From an uncultured Erysipelotrichaceae bacterium (lineage in GTDB: Bacteria; Bacillota_I; Bacilli_A; RF39; UBA660), in contig CADBLZ010000051.1 in the NCBI GenBank assembly GCA_902795675.1, forward strand, positions 1 to 13,421: a stretch of DNA of 13,421 bases, read 5' to 3'. A program made the translations under genes and the position numbers. The notes beneath the pieces were generated by a model. It was not told the DNA's origin. It did no database searches and was given only the letters and a program-made list of their open reading frames with translations. Below are positions 1-6,888 of this stretch, piece after piece (the first letter of the stretch is position 1; each line of letters opens with the position of its first letter).

Positions 1-1283
1 GTGTATGGGAATTCTTTTTCATCTGGCATTACTTGTAATAATGCTCTTTCACCTAAAGCACCGTGACCAATTTCACGACGTCCAGGAGAACCATAACGTC
101 CAGTTTCACCTACACAGAAGTTAGGGAAATTGTAATGTAACATAAATCTCTTAGATGCTTCTAGAGTTAAGCCATCTAATACTTGGTTTTCTTCTAGAGA
201 ACCTAAAGTAGTAGTTGCAAGTACTTGTGTTTCACCACGAGTGAATAATGCACTACCATGAGTACGTGGTAATAAATCGATTTCAGCAGCAAGAGGTCTA
301 ATTTCATCCATCTTACGTCCATCAGTTCTTACTTTGTCTTTTGTAACCATTTCACGAACTACAAGTCCTTCAATGTTATCAACAACTTTTTGAACAGCAC
401 TCATGATTTCAGAAGCATTTTCAGCTTCACCATATTTTTCAGCAAAGTTTTCTAAAGCATCAGCTTTAACTTGATCAACATCAGCATATTTATCAAGTTT
501 ACCTTTTTTACTTGATAATGCTTTATACATCTTGTCATATGTATAATCTCTAACTTCTTTTTCAAGAGCTTCATCGATATGAGCAAGTTCTACTTCAACT
601 TTTTCTTTACCTACTTCTTCAATAATCTTTTCTTGGAATTCACATAATTTCTTAATGAATTCGTGACCATACATTAATGCACCAAGCATGTCTTTTTCAG
701 AAGCTTGTTTAGCACCTGCTTCAACCATACAGATACCAGTTTTAGTACCAGCTACTGTAAGTGATAATTCAGATTGTTCAGCTTCTTCAACTGTTGGGTT
801 GATGATGTATTTTTTACCAATCTTACCAACAATAACACCAGCAACTGGACCATCAAATGGAATATCAGATATTCCTAATGATAATGAAGATGCTAGTAAA
901 GCAGTCATTACTGGTGAGTTATCTTGTTCTACTGATAAAACAGTATTGATAACTTGTACTTCGTTTCTGAAGTTTTCAGAGAACATTGGTCTGATAGGAC
1001 GATCAATAAGTCTTGCAGCTAGTGTTGCAGCGTCAGTAGGACGTCCTTCTCTTTTAATAAATCCACCAGGGATTTTACCTACTGAGTATAATTTTTCTTG
1101 ATAAACAACAGTTAATGGGAAGAAGTCTTGAGTAATAGGTGTATGTCCCATTACAGATGCAGATAAGATAACAGTTTCACCGTATCTTACTAATACAGCA
1201 CCATTAGCTTGTTTAGCAAGTTGTCCAGTTTCAACGACAATTTTACGACCGTCAAAATCTAGTTCAAATACTTTTTTTGCCAT
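1..1283 (-). CDS. pnp: Polyribonucleotide nucleotidyltransferase (PNPase), N-terminal 427 codons, 3' end outside window
   Basis: PNPase degrades RNA 3' to 5' by phosphorolysis and is a core RNA-decay enzyme of the cytoplasm. Reading from the ATG at 1283, the frame is open to the left edge and begins MAKKVFELDFDGRKIVVETG. It contains the first RNase PH-like domain (GGFIKREGRP and LIDRPIRPMF segments), the helical linker domain, and the start of the second RNase PH domain with the highly conserved YNFPNFCVGETGR and REIGHG segments. The rest of that catalytic domain and the KH and S1 RNA-binding domains should lie beyond base 1. A good Shine-Dalgarno (AAGGAAGG) precedes the ATG. The gene follows rpsO, the usual bacterial order, but an intrinsic terminator sits only about 20 bases before the start. 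Identity is certain; only completeness is unknown. Confidence 0.97.
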   Translation of the reverse strand, partial: MAKKVFELDFDGRKIVVETGQLAKQANGAVLVRYGETVILSASVMGHTPITQDFFPLTVVYQEKLYSVGKIPGGFIKREGRPTDAATLAARLIDRPIRPMFSENFRNEVQVINTVLSVEQDNSPVMTALLASSLSLGISDIPFDGPVAGVIVGKIGKKYIINPTVEEAEQSELSLTVAGTKTGICMVEAGAKQASEKDMLGALMYGHEFIKKLCEFQEKIIEEVGKEKVEVELAHIDEALEKEVRDYTYDKMYKALSSKKGKLDKYADVDQVKADALENFAEKYGEAENASEIMSAVQKVVDNIEGLVVREMVTKDKVRTDGRKMDEIRPLAAEIDLLPRTHGSALFTRGETQVLATTTLGSLEENQVLDGLTLEASKRFMLHYNFPNFCVGETGRYGSPGRREIGHGALGERALLQVMPDEKEFPY

Positions 1284-1304
1284 AAATAATACCTTCCTTT
1301 TATT

Positions 1305-1338
1305 AAAAAAAAGCACTATAAAAATATAGTGCCTTTTT
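1305..1338 (-). terminator. Intrinsic terminator between rpsO and pnp
   Basis: On the minus strand a perfect 8-bp stem, GCACTATA / TATAGTGC with a TTTT loop (1313-1332), is followed by eight T. The flanking A run and T run can extend the stem. It lies 3' of the rpsO stop and about 20 bases 5' of the pnp ATG, so it probably limits readthrough into pnp. Confidence 0.9.
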
Positions 1339-1340
1339 TA

Positions 1341-1610
1341 TTACTTTCTTAATCCTAATGCCTTGATAGTATTTCTATAACTAACAACATTAGTCTTCTT
1401 TAAATAGCTAAGTAAACTAGTTCTTTTACCAACCATCATTTGAAGACCTCTTTTTGAATGATAATCATGAATGTTCTTCTTTAGATGTTCAGTTAAGTTA
1501 TTAATTTCTTCAGTTAGAACAGCGATTTGTACTTCAGTAGCACCTGAATCTTTTTCGTTCTTACCAAATTGCTTAACTAATTCAGCTTTTCTTTCTTTAG
1601 ATACAGCCAT
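1341..1610 (-). CDS. rpsO: 30S ribosomal protein S15
   Basis: S15 is a primary 16S rRNA-binding protein of the small subunit platform. The product is 89 residues, the normal length for the family, and runs from MAVSKERKAELVKQF to the basic end IKALGLRK. It includes the conserved segments GATEVQIAVLTEEINNLTEHLK, HDYHSKRGLQMMVGKR and LLSYLKK. The ATG at 1610 is preferred over the in-frame TTG at 1628 because an AAAGGAG Shine-Dalgarno lies between them, and reading from the TTG would translate through the ribosome-binding site. The gene has its own promoter upstream and a terminator downstream, so it can be a single-gene transcript with readthrough into pnp. S15 commonly represses its own mRNA, and the leader here has matching structure potential. 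Confidence 0.98.
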   Translation of the reverse strand: MAVSKERKAELVKQFGKNEKDSGATEVQIAVLTEEINNLTEHLKKNIHDYHSKRGLQMMVGKRTSLLSYLKKTNVVSYRNTIKALGLRK

Positions 1611-1687
1611 AAGTAATTCTCCTTTCAATATATATCCGTTAAAACCTAGTATAAATCCGGAGATGGTTTAAACCAAGTTCAAACTTC
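1611..1687 (-). promoter_or_regulatory. Structured 5' leader of rpsO, candidate S15 autoregulatory element
   Basis: The predicted transcript start is near 1687, leaving about 77 untranslated bases. The leader holds a perfect 12-base palindrome TGGTTTAAACCA (1664-1675). A UCCG/CGGA pairing is also possible. A UCUCC segment (1659-1663) is exactly complementary to the GGAGA of the Shine-Dalgarno (1618-1622). These pairings compete, which suggests alternative folds that expose or hide the ribosome-binding site. S15 repression of rpsO through leader RNA structure is known in several bacteria. I cannot match this leader to a named class, so the role is inference. Confidence 0.4.
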
Positions 1688-1693
1688 TTATTT

Positions 1694-1722
1694 AATATAG
1701 CATTTTATGAATAAAATAGCAA
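1694..1722 (-). promoter_or_regulatory. Sigma-A-type promoter of rpsO
   Basis: The minus strand has -35 TTGCTA (1717-1722), a 17-base spacer and -10 TATATT (1694-1699), with an extended -10 TG (TGC before the hexamer). It starts just after the truB stop codon, so rpsO can be transcribed apart from the upstream operon. The spacer contains a short inverted repeat ATTTTAT/ATAAAAT without a T tract, so I do not call a truB terminator. Confidence 0.75.
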
Positions 1723-1727
1723 GTTTT

Positions 1728-2579
1728 TTATTCTTTGATAAACATTTTATATGGTTTATAAAAGTTATTATCTTTTTCATACTTTTGATATAGTGCTACG
1801 ATTTTATTATTATATTTAAGAGATACTATATCATTTGTGTATTTATTAGGTAATAAGTTACCATTTTTAATAGATTGATATTCTTTGTCATCAATATCAT
1901 ATGATTCTAGATATGACAATACTTCTTCTCTTGTTATTGTCTTGTAGTTTCCGTTTTCAATTTCTTCTAGTGTATAACTATCTTCGATTCTAAAGTCACC
2001 TTGTTTGGTTCTTATTAAGTCTGTCATAGTACCAACAGTATTAAGTTTATGAGCTATGTCTCTTATTAGTGATCTTATATATGTTCCTTTAGATACAAGT
2101 ACTCTAAATTTTATTAAATCATTATTATATTCTAATAATTCTATTTCATAGATATTTATTCTATGTTTAGGTAGTTCTACTTCAATTCCTTCTCTTGCAT
2201 ATTCATATAGTTTTTTACCATTTATTTTGATAGCAGAATATAAAGGTACTTCTTGCATAGTTTCTCCCAAAAATGAATTTAGAGTGTTAATAATTAACTC
2301 TTTATTAACATTAAATTCTTTAGTATTAATTGTATTACCTGTTATATCTAGAGTATCTGTTTCAATACCTAATTTCATGGTAGCAATATATTCTTTTTGA
2401 TCACTTGTTAAGATTTCTACTAGTTTAGTATCTTCATCGATACAGCAAGCTAAGACACCGGTTGCAATAGGATCTAAAGTCCCAGTATGACCTATCTTTT
2501 TTGTATGAAAGATATGGGTTAGTTTATTAACAACATCACGGCTAGTGAAATCTTTAGGTTTATTAACTACTAGAATCAT
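1728..2579 (-). CDS. truB: tRNA pseudouridine(55) synthase TruB
   Basis: TruB converts U55 of the T-loop of most elongator tRNAs to pseudouridine and acts as a tRNA chaperone. The 283-residue product starts MILVVNKPKDFTSRDVV and carries the signature HTGTLDPIATGVL at residues 31-43, where D36 is the catalytic aspartate. The YSAIKINGKKLYEYAREG segment (RNA-binding loop) and the VSKGTYIRSLIRDIA segment follow. The C-terminal part after about residue 210 is weakly conserved, as expected of the small PUA-like end in Gram-positive TruB. The start is preceded by a weak purine-rich site (AGAAAGAAG). It lies about 40 bases after rbfA, separated by a long hairpin. In many Bacilli ribF follows truB; here the next gene is rpsO. 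Confidence 0.96.
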   Translation of the reverse strand: MILVVNKPKDFTSRDVVNKLTHIFHTKKIGHTGTLDPIATGVLACCIDEDTKLVEILTSDQKEYIATMKLGIETDTLDITGNTINTKEFNVNKELIINTLNSFLGETMQEVPLYSAIKINGKKLYEYAREGIEVELPKHRINIYEIELLEYNNDLIKFRVLVSKGTYIRSLIRDIAHKLNTVGTMTDLIRTKQGDFRIEDSYTLEEIENGNYKTITREEVLSYLESYDIDDKEYQSIKNGNLLPNKYTNDIVSLKYNNKIVALYQKYEKDNNFYKPYKMFIKE

Positions 2580-2597
2580 ATTATATCTTCTTTCTAA

Positions 2598-2627
2598 AAT
2601 AAGTAGACTTATTTAAGTCTACTTATT
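2598..2627 (-). terminator. Perfect 13-bp hairpin between rbfA and truB, possible terminator or processing site
   Basis: Two arms of 13 bases (2598-2610 and 2615-2627) are exact reverse complements with a 4-base loop. On the minus strand the last arm ends TTATT and is followed by TTAG, giving only a short T tract. The rbfA stop codon TAG (2619-2621) lies inside the stem. A weak terminator, an attenuator or an mRNA processing or stability element are all possible. Confidence 0.5.
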
Positions 2628-2975
2628 GTTTTCTTTTTCATGTATTTCTTCAATTATGTCTTCGATATGTTCACCATAAGCAACTGAGTCATCATATTTA
2701 AAAACTAATTTAGGTGTATGACGTATTTCAATACGGTTAGCTAATTTAGTTCTTAGGTAACCAGCTGTATCATCGTTAAGTTCTTTTTCTAAAGCTTTGT
2801 GATCTCTTGGTAATGGAGATACAAAGAATATTTTAGCGTAACTTAAGTCACTAGATACTTCTGTTCCAGTTAAGGTAATGTATTTAAGTAGTGAATCATG
2901 AGCTTCAGTAGCACATATATCACTTATTTCTTTAGTAATATGTGAACCAATTCTTTTTAGTTTTATATCATTCAT
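2619..2975 (-). CDS. rbfA: Ribosome-binding factor A
   Basis: RbfA binds the 30S precursor and helps mature the 5' end of 16S rRNA, and it matters in cold conditions. The 118-residue product has the family length and features: an N-terminal helix with LKRIGSHITKEISDI, the TLTGTEVSSDLSYAKIFFVSPL segment (KH-like fold beta strands), and the end AGYLRTKLANRIEIRHTPKLVFKYDDSVAYGEHIEDII. The ATG overlaps the infB stop codon by one base (TAATG), implying translational coupling. The Shine-Dalgarno GAGGT lies inside the last codons of infB. The stop is TAG, the only non-TAA stop seen in the window, and it is embedded in a hairpin. Confidence 0.96.
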   Translation of the reverse strand: MNDIKLKRIGSHITKEISDICATEAHDSLLKYITLTGTEVSSDLSYAKIFFVSPLPRDHKALEKELNDDTAGYLRTKLANRIEIRHTPKLVFKYDDSVAYGEHIEDIIEEIHEKENNK

Positions 2976-5089
2976 TATCTTTTTACCTCAACATTTTCAT
3001 ATACTTCAATAGTATCACCAACTTTGATGTCAGAGAATTTTTCTAATGTGATACCACATTCGAAACCTTTCTTAACTTCTTTAGCTTGGTCTTTACCTCT
3101 TTGTAATGAATCTATCTTAGTGTCTACTACAACAATACCATCTCTAATTAAACGAGCATTAGCACCGTTTTTAACTTCACCACTAGTTACATATGTCCCA
3201 GCAATGTTACCAACTTTAGAGAATTTGAAGATTTGTCTTATTTCAGCAGTACCGATTATCTTTTCTTCGTATTCTGGATCTAACATACCTTTCATAGCAG
3301 CTTCCATATCTTCTACCAATTTATAGATAATAGTATATAGTCTTATATCAACACCATATTCTTTAGCCATATCTTTAGTAGCATTAGATGGAGATACACA
3401 GAAACCTAAGATAACGGCATTTGATGCGTTAGCTAATACAACATCACTTTCAGTAATTGTTCCAATACCAGAACGAATTACTTTTACTTTAACTCCACTA
3501 ACATCAATTTTTTCTAAAGCATTTTTAACAGCTTCTTCTGAACCGCGAACATCAGTTTTTAATACTACATTGATTTCTTTAGTATCAGAATCAATTGATG
3601 AGAATAAGTTATCTAATGAGATTACTTGTTTCTTGAATTTATTTTCACGAGCATTTAAAGCACGTTTTTCAGCGATTTCTTTAGCTTCACTTTCTGTTTC
3701 GAAAGCCATGAATTTATCACCTGCAGCAGGGTTTCCACTTAAACCAGTAATTGATACTGGAGTACTTGGGCCAGCTTCAACGATAGATTCACCTGTATCA
3801 CTCTTCATTGTTCTTACTTTACCATAAGTTGTACCAACAACAATTGGGTCACCTAATCTTAAAGTACCATTTTGAATGATTAGTGATGCAACACCACCGA
3901 TATTCTTATCTAATTTTTCTTCAATAACTGTACCTAAAGCATAACGGTTAGGGTTAGCTTTTAAGTTTTGCATTTCAGCTGTTGCAATAATAGTTTCAAG
4001 TAATAAATCAATACCTTCACCAGTCTTAGCAGAGATATCAACGAACGGAATATTTCCACCCCATTCTTCTGGAGTTATGTTATGTTCAGCCATTTCTCTT
4101 CTAATGTTTTCTGGTTTAGCATCAGGTTTATCAATTTTGTTTACAGCAACGATAATTGGACAACCAGCAGCTAGTGCATGGTCGATTGCTTCTTCTGTTT
4201 GAGGCATTACACCATCATCAGCAGCAACAATAATGATTACGATATCAGTGATACTAGCACCTCTAGCACGCATTTCTGTGAATGCTGCATGGCCTGGAGT
4301 ATCAATGAATGTTAGTTTTGAACCATTATGTTCTATTTGGTAAGCACCTATTGCTTGTGTAATTCCACCATATTCTGAATCTACTATTTTACTTTCTCTT
4401 AAGTAATCTAGTAATGTTGTTTTACCATGGTCAACATGTCCCATGATAGTAATGATTGGTGGACGAGAAACTAAATCTTCTTCTTTATCATTTACTTCAA
4501 ATGATTCGAAGTTAGATTTATCTTGAGTTTCTTCTTTCTTTAATGTTTTCTTATAATCTAAAGCAATTACTTCAGCAGTTTCAAAATCAATTGGATTATT
4601 AAGACTTAACATTAAACCAAGTGACATTATCTTTTTAATAATATCAGATGAGTTAGCATCTAGTGATGTAGCTAAATCTTGAACAGTCATACCTTCACGA
4701 TATAGAACAACATCTTTATCTTCAGCATTATCCATTAGTTTATCTTTATGTTTATACATTTCTTTTCTTTTAGACATGTATTCTTCTTTTGAACTTTGGA
4801 TTTGACTCTTCTTCTTTAGTTTTTGGTTCTTAGTTGTGTTTACATAGTTACGATCAAGGTTATTTTCTTCTACTAAGTCTTCTACAGATTCATCTAGTTC
4901 ATCTTGATCTTCATAACTAGTTTCTGTATCAGTACTAATTAAACTCATAGTGTTATCTAGGATGATGATATCATCTTCTGATAGTTCATCGTCACCTGTA
5001 CTAACTTTAATACCTAATTCTTGGCATTTCTTTAGTATTTCTGCAACACTATAACCAGTATCAGTAGCATATTCTTTAACACTCATCAT
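2975..5089 (-). CDS. infB: Translation initiation factor IF-2
   Basis: IF-2 is the GTPase that brings initiator tRNA to the 30S subunit and promotes subunit joining. In the 704-residue product a short IF2-N helix domain (residues 1-50) is followed by an acidic then lysine-rich linker (about 55-125). A second IF2-N domain follows (about 130-180). The GTPase domain carries G1 GHVDHGKT (217-224), G2 GGITQ (241-245), G3 DTPGH (263-267), G4 NKID (317-320) and G5 SAK (353-355). The beta-barrel domains II to IV fill the rest, ending GFECGITLEKFSDIKVGDTIEVYENVEVKR. Two tandem ATG codons (5089 and 5086) are both plausible starts. The gene lies 2 bases after rnpM and overlaps rbfA by one base, a tightly coupled operon. 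Its N-terminal region is short compared with enterobacterial IF-2 but ordinary for Firmicutes. Confidence 0.98.
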   Translation of the reverse strand: MMSVKEYATDTGYSVAEILKKCQELGIKVSTGDDELSEDDIIILDNTMSLISTDTETSYEDQDELDESVEDLVEENNLDRNYVNTTKNQKLKKKSQIQSSKEEYMSKRKEMYKHKDKLMDNAEDKDVVLYREGMTVQDLATSLDANSSDIIKKIMSLGLMLSLNNPIDFETAEVIALDYKKTLKKEETQDKSNFESFEVNDKEEDLVSRPPIITIMGHVDHGKTTLLDYLRESKIVDSEYGGITQAIGAYQIEHNGSKLTFIDTPGHAAFTEMRARGASITDIVIIIVAADDGVMPQTEEAIDHALAAGCPIIVAVNKIDKPDAKPENIRREMAEHNITPEEWGGNIPFVDISAKTGEGIDLLLETIIATAEMQNLKANPNRYALGTVIEEKLDKNIGGVASLIIQNGTLRLGDPIVVGTTYGKVRTMKSDTGESIVEAGPSTPVSITGLSGNPAAGDKFMAFETESEAKEIAEKRALNARENKFKKQVISLDNLFSSIDSDTKEINVVLKTDVRGSEEAVKNALEKIDVSGVKVKVIRSGIGTITESDVVLANASNAVILGFCVSPSNATKDMAKEYGVDIRLYTIIYKLVEDMEAAMKGMLDPEYEEKIIGTAEIRQIFKFSKVGNIAGTYVTSGEVKNGANARLIRDGIVVVDTKIDSLQRGKDQAKEVKKGFECGITLEKFSDIKVGDTIEVYENVEVKR

Positions 5090-5091
5090 AA

Positions 5092-5361
5092 TTATTCACC
5101 GTCCTTTTCACTTATTAATTTAATACATTCATCATAGATTGTATCAGGGATTTTTATTTCTAGAATTTTTTCTAGAGTTTTAGTTGTACGAGCTTTGTTA
5201 ATTACTTCAACATCTTTTTTAACATAAGCTCCACGACCATTTAATTTACCAGTTGGATCTACTAGGACATTACCTTCTTTGTCTTTAACTACCCTTAGTA
5301 AATCTTTTTTTGGTAATTTTTCACGTGTTATAACACATGTTCTTTCAGGTATTTTTTTCAT
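5092..5361 (-). CDS. rnpM: RNase P modulator RnpM (YlxR, DUF448 family)
   Basis: This 89-residue protein belongs to the YlxR/DUF448 family, a small nucleic-acid-binding fold always found between nusA and infB. In Bacillus subtilis the protein has been described as a modulator of RNase P and renamed RnpM. The sequence shows the family core: RTCVITREKLPKKDLLRVV (residues 7-25) and the signature LNGRGAYV (about residues 40-47), followed by a helical region. The Shine-Dalgarno AAGGAAGTGATC precedes the ATG. It begins 20 bases after nusA and ends 2 bases before infB. In many Bacilli an L7Ae-like gene (ylxQ) sits between this gene and infB. Here there is no room for it. Confidence 0.93.
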   Translation of the reverse strand: MKKIPERTCVITREKLPKKDLLRVVKDKEGNVLVDPTGKLNGRGAYVKKDVEVINKARTTKTLEKILEIKIPDTIYDECIKLISEKDGE

Positions 5362-5381
5362 AATAGATCACTTCCTTTTCT

Positions 5382-6539
5382 TTAAGCTTGATTAGCTTCC
5401 TCTTGAATTTGTTCTTGAGTTTTAATTTCAATATGATATTTAGTTAGACGACTAGCTAATTTAATATTGATACCCTTTTTACCAATAGCTAATGATAAGT
5501 TTTCGTCGTTAACTATAGCAAGAGCTTCTTTCTTCATTGGATCAACGATTGATACAACTACATCTTTAGCAGGATTTAGAGCGTTCTTGATGTATTCTGC
5601 AGGATCTTCGTTATAAAGTACTAAATCAACTTTTTCACCGTTTAAAGCTTCTAAAATGCCTGAGATACGTTTTCCGCCTTCACCAATACATGAACCGATA
5701 GCATCAATGTTTTCGATTAATGATTCAACAGCAACTTTACTTCTTACACCAGCTTCACGAGCAACTGCATGTAATACAATTTTACCTTCTCTTAATTCTG
5801 GAATTTCAGATTCAAATAATCTTTTTACGAAACCATAGTGTTTACGTGAAAGTAAAATAAGAGGTCCTTTTGTTGAACTTTCTACTTTAGTTACATAAAC
5901 CTTAATAGATGAACCCATTTTAACTTCTTCACCAGGAATCATTTCAGTTTTAGGAAGAACACCACGAGCTCTACCAAAATCAACATAGTAGTTACGAGCA
6001 TCTTCCATTGCTAATGTTCCAAGTAATAATTCATCTTGTTTATCTTGGAATTCATCAATGATTGAATTCTTTTCAGCTTCTCTAATCTTTTGAGTAATTA
6101 CTTGTTTAGCAGTAGCAGCAGCAACACGACCAAAGTCTTGTGGAGTTACTTCTTTTTCAATTTGATCACCAACTTTAGCGTTAGGGTCTAATTCAACTGC
6201 TTCTTCAAGTAAGATTTGAGCATCTAAATTAATCTCTGGTGGTACTTCTACTTCATTACCTTCTTCATCGATTGTGATGTCTCCTTCATCGATTTCATCA
6301 ACAACAATGTAGTATGAGAATACTTTGATTTCACCAGTTTCTCTATCTATTCTTACTTTTACATTTGTTTTTGATCCAAAATTCTTTTTATAAGCAGCAG
6401 CTAATGCTTGTTCCATACCATCAAAGATGATGTCTTCAGAAATACCTTTTTCTTCAGAAACAAATTTAACAGCTTCTAAGAAAGCTATTGGATCCATATG
6501 TCCAGTTTCAGCAACTGTATCTTTTCTCTTTCTTGCCAT
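5382..6539 (-). CDS. nusA: Transcription termination/antitermination factor NusA
   Basis: NusA binds RNA polymerase and nascent RNA and modulates pausing, intrinsic termination and antitermination. The 385-residue product matches Gram-positive NusA in length. It has an RNA-polymerase-binding N-terminal domain (about 15-150, with VTPQDFGRVAAATAKQVITQKIREAE). An S1 domain follows (about 160-235). KH1 has the loop GEGG in IGSCIGEGGKR (286-289), and KH2 has the loop GKKG in LAIGKKGINIKLASRL (353-356). There is no acidic-repeat C-terminal domain, as expected outside proteobacteria. The N-terminal domain carries an acidic insert at about 83-115. The ATG overlaps the rimP stop by one base (TAATG), with AGAGGAG just upstream inside rimP, so the two are translationally coupled. 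Confidence 0.98.
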   Translation of the reverse strand: MARKRKDTVAETGHMDPIAFLEAVKFVSEEKGISEDIIFDGMEQALAAAYKKNFGSKTNVKVRIDRETGEIKVFSYYIVVDEIDEGDITIDEEGNEVEVPPEINLDAQILLEEAVELDPNAKVGDQIEKEVTPQDFGRVAAATAKQVITQKIREAEKNSIIDEFQDKQDELLLGTLAMEDARNYYVDFGRARGVLPKTEMIPGEEVKMGSSIKVYVTKVESSTKGPLILLSRKHYGFVKRLFESEIPELREGKIVLHAVAREAGVRSKVAVESLIENIDAIGSCIGEGGKRISGILEALNGEKVDLVLYNEDPAEYIKNALNPAKDVVVSIVDPMKKEALAIVNDENLSLAIGKKGINIKLASRLTKYHIEIKTQEQIQEEANQA

Positions 6540-6796
6540 TATTTATCTCCTCTTTCTCTACTTACTATATCTAGGATGTATTGATCATCTATTAAGTCTA
6601 GTTTATCAATTATTGGATTTATGATATTAGTAGCTTCTACTATAGTATCTAAATCAATACCATTAACTTTATCTAATTCAATAGTCATAAAGTTATAACC
6701 ACCATCTTCATGATATGTTATGTCAGTTACTTGAACATTCATATCAGCCATTGGTTTTTCAATAGATTTTCTTATTTTTTCTAGGACTTTATCCAT
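6539..6796 (-). CDS. rimP: Ribosome maturation factor RimP, short form with the N-terminal domain only
   Basis: RimP assists 30S subunit maturation. The position directly before nusA and the sequence (ADMNVQVTDITYHEDGGYNFMTIELDKVNGIDLDTIVEATNIINPIIDKL...YILDIVS) match the RimP N-terminal domain. The ATG at 6796 with AAGAGGTGAT before it is the better start. An in-frame GTG at 6844 lies inside a hairpin and would read through the Shine-Dalgarno. From the ATG the product is 85 residues, whereas typical RimP has about 150. It stops where the family normally continues with SPG..RPL and the SH3-like C-terminal domain. Because nusA starts at the stop codon, no frameshifted remnant of that domain can be hidden downstream. 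It may be a functional minimal RimP or a degenerate one. Confidence 0.85.
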   Translation of the reverse strand: MDKVLEKIRKSIEKPMADMNVQVTDITYHEDGGYNFMTIELDKVNGIDLDTIVEATNIINPIIDKLDLIDDQYILDIVSRERGDK

Positions 6797-6824
6797 CAAT
6801 ATCACCTCTTTAATATAATAATAA

Positions 6825-6846
6825 AAGTGGGATATTACGCCCACTT
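6825..6846 (-). terminator. Hairpin in the rimP-nusA leader, possible terminator or attenuator
   Basis: A 7-bp stem AAGTGGG / CCCACTT with an 8-base loop is followed on the minus strand by TTTATTATTAT, a broken T tract. It lies about 8 bases after the predicted start of the rimP transcript and about 30 bases before the rimP ATG. It could end transcripts from the zinc-ribbon gene or attenuate the nusA operon. Confidence 0.5.
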
Positions 6847-6860
6847 AAATCTGTAGTTAT

Positions 6861-6888
6861 AGTATAACACATTATTTATGATTTGCAA
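6861..6888 (-). promoter_or_regulatory. Promoter of the rimP-nusA-rnpM-infB-rbfA operon
   Basis: The minus strand has -35 TTGCAA (6883-6888), a 16-base spacer and -10 TATACT (6861-6866), with an extended -10 TGT directly before the hexamer. It overlaps the last codons of the zinc-ribbon gene. The predicted start near 6854 gives a leader of about 58 bases that contains the 6825-6846 hairpin. Confidence 0.6.

Noticed and set aside
688..1101. Plus-strand open frame of 137 codons
   Set aside because: It is fully antisense to pnp, whose protein is unmistakable. The frame has no ribosome-binding site and a composition typical of a reverse-complement shadow.
1611..1628. Longer S15 starting from TTG at 1628
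   Set aside because: The extension is translated ribosome-binding site. The 89-residue form from the ATG matches family length.
3024..3827. Plus-strand open frames within infB
   Set aside because: They are antisense to well-conserved IF-2 domains and show no protein-like conservation.
6797..6844. Longer RimP starting from GTG at 6844
   Set aside because: The added residues are encoded by a hairpin, a T-rich tract and the Shine-Dalgarno sequence. The ATG at 6796 is ideally spaced.
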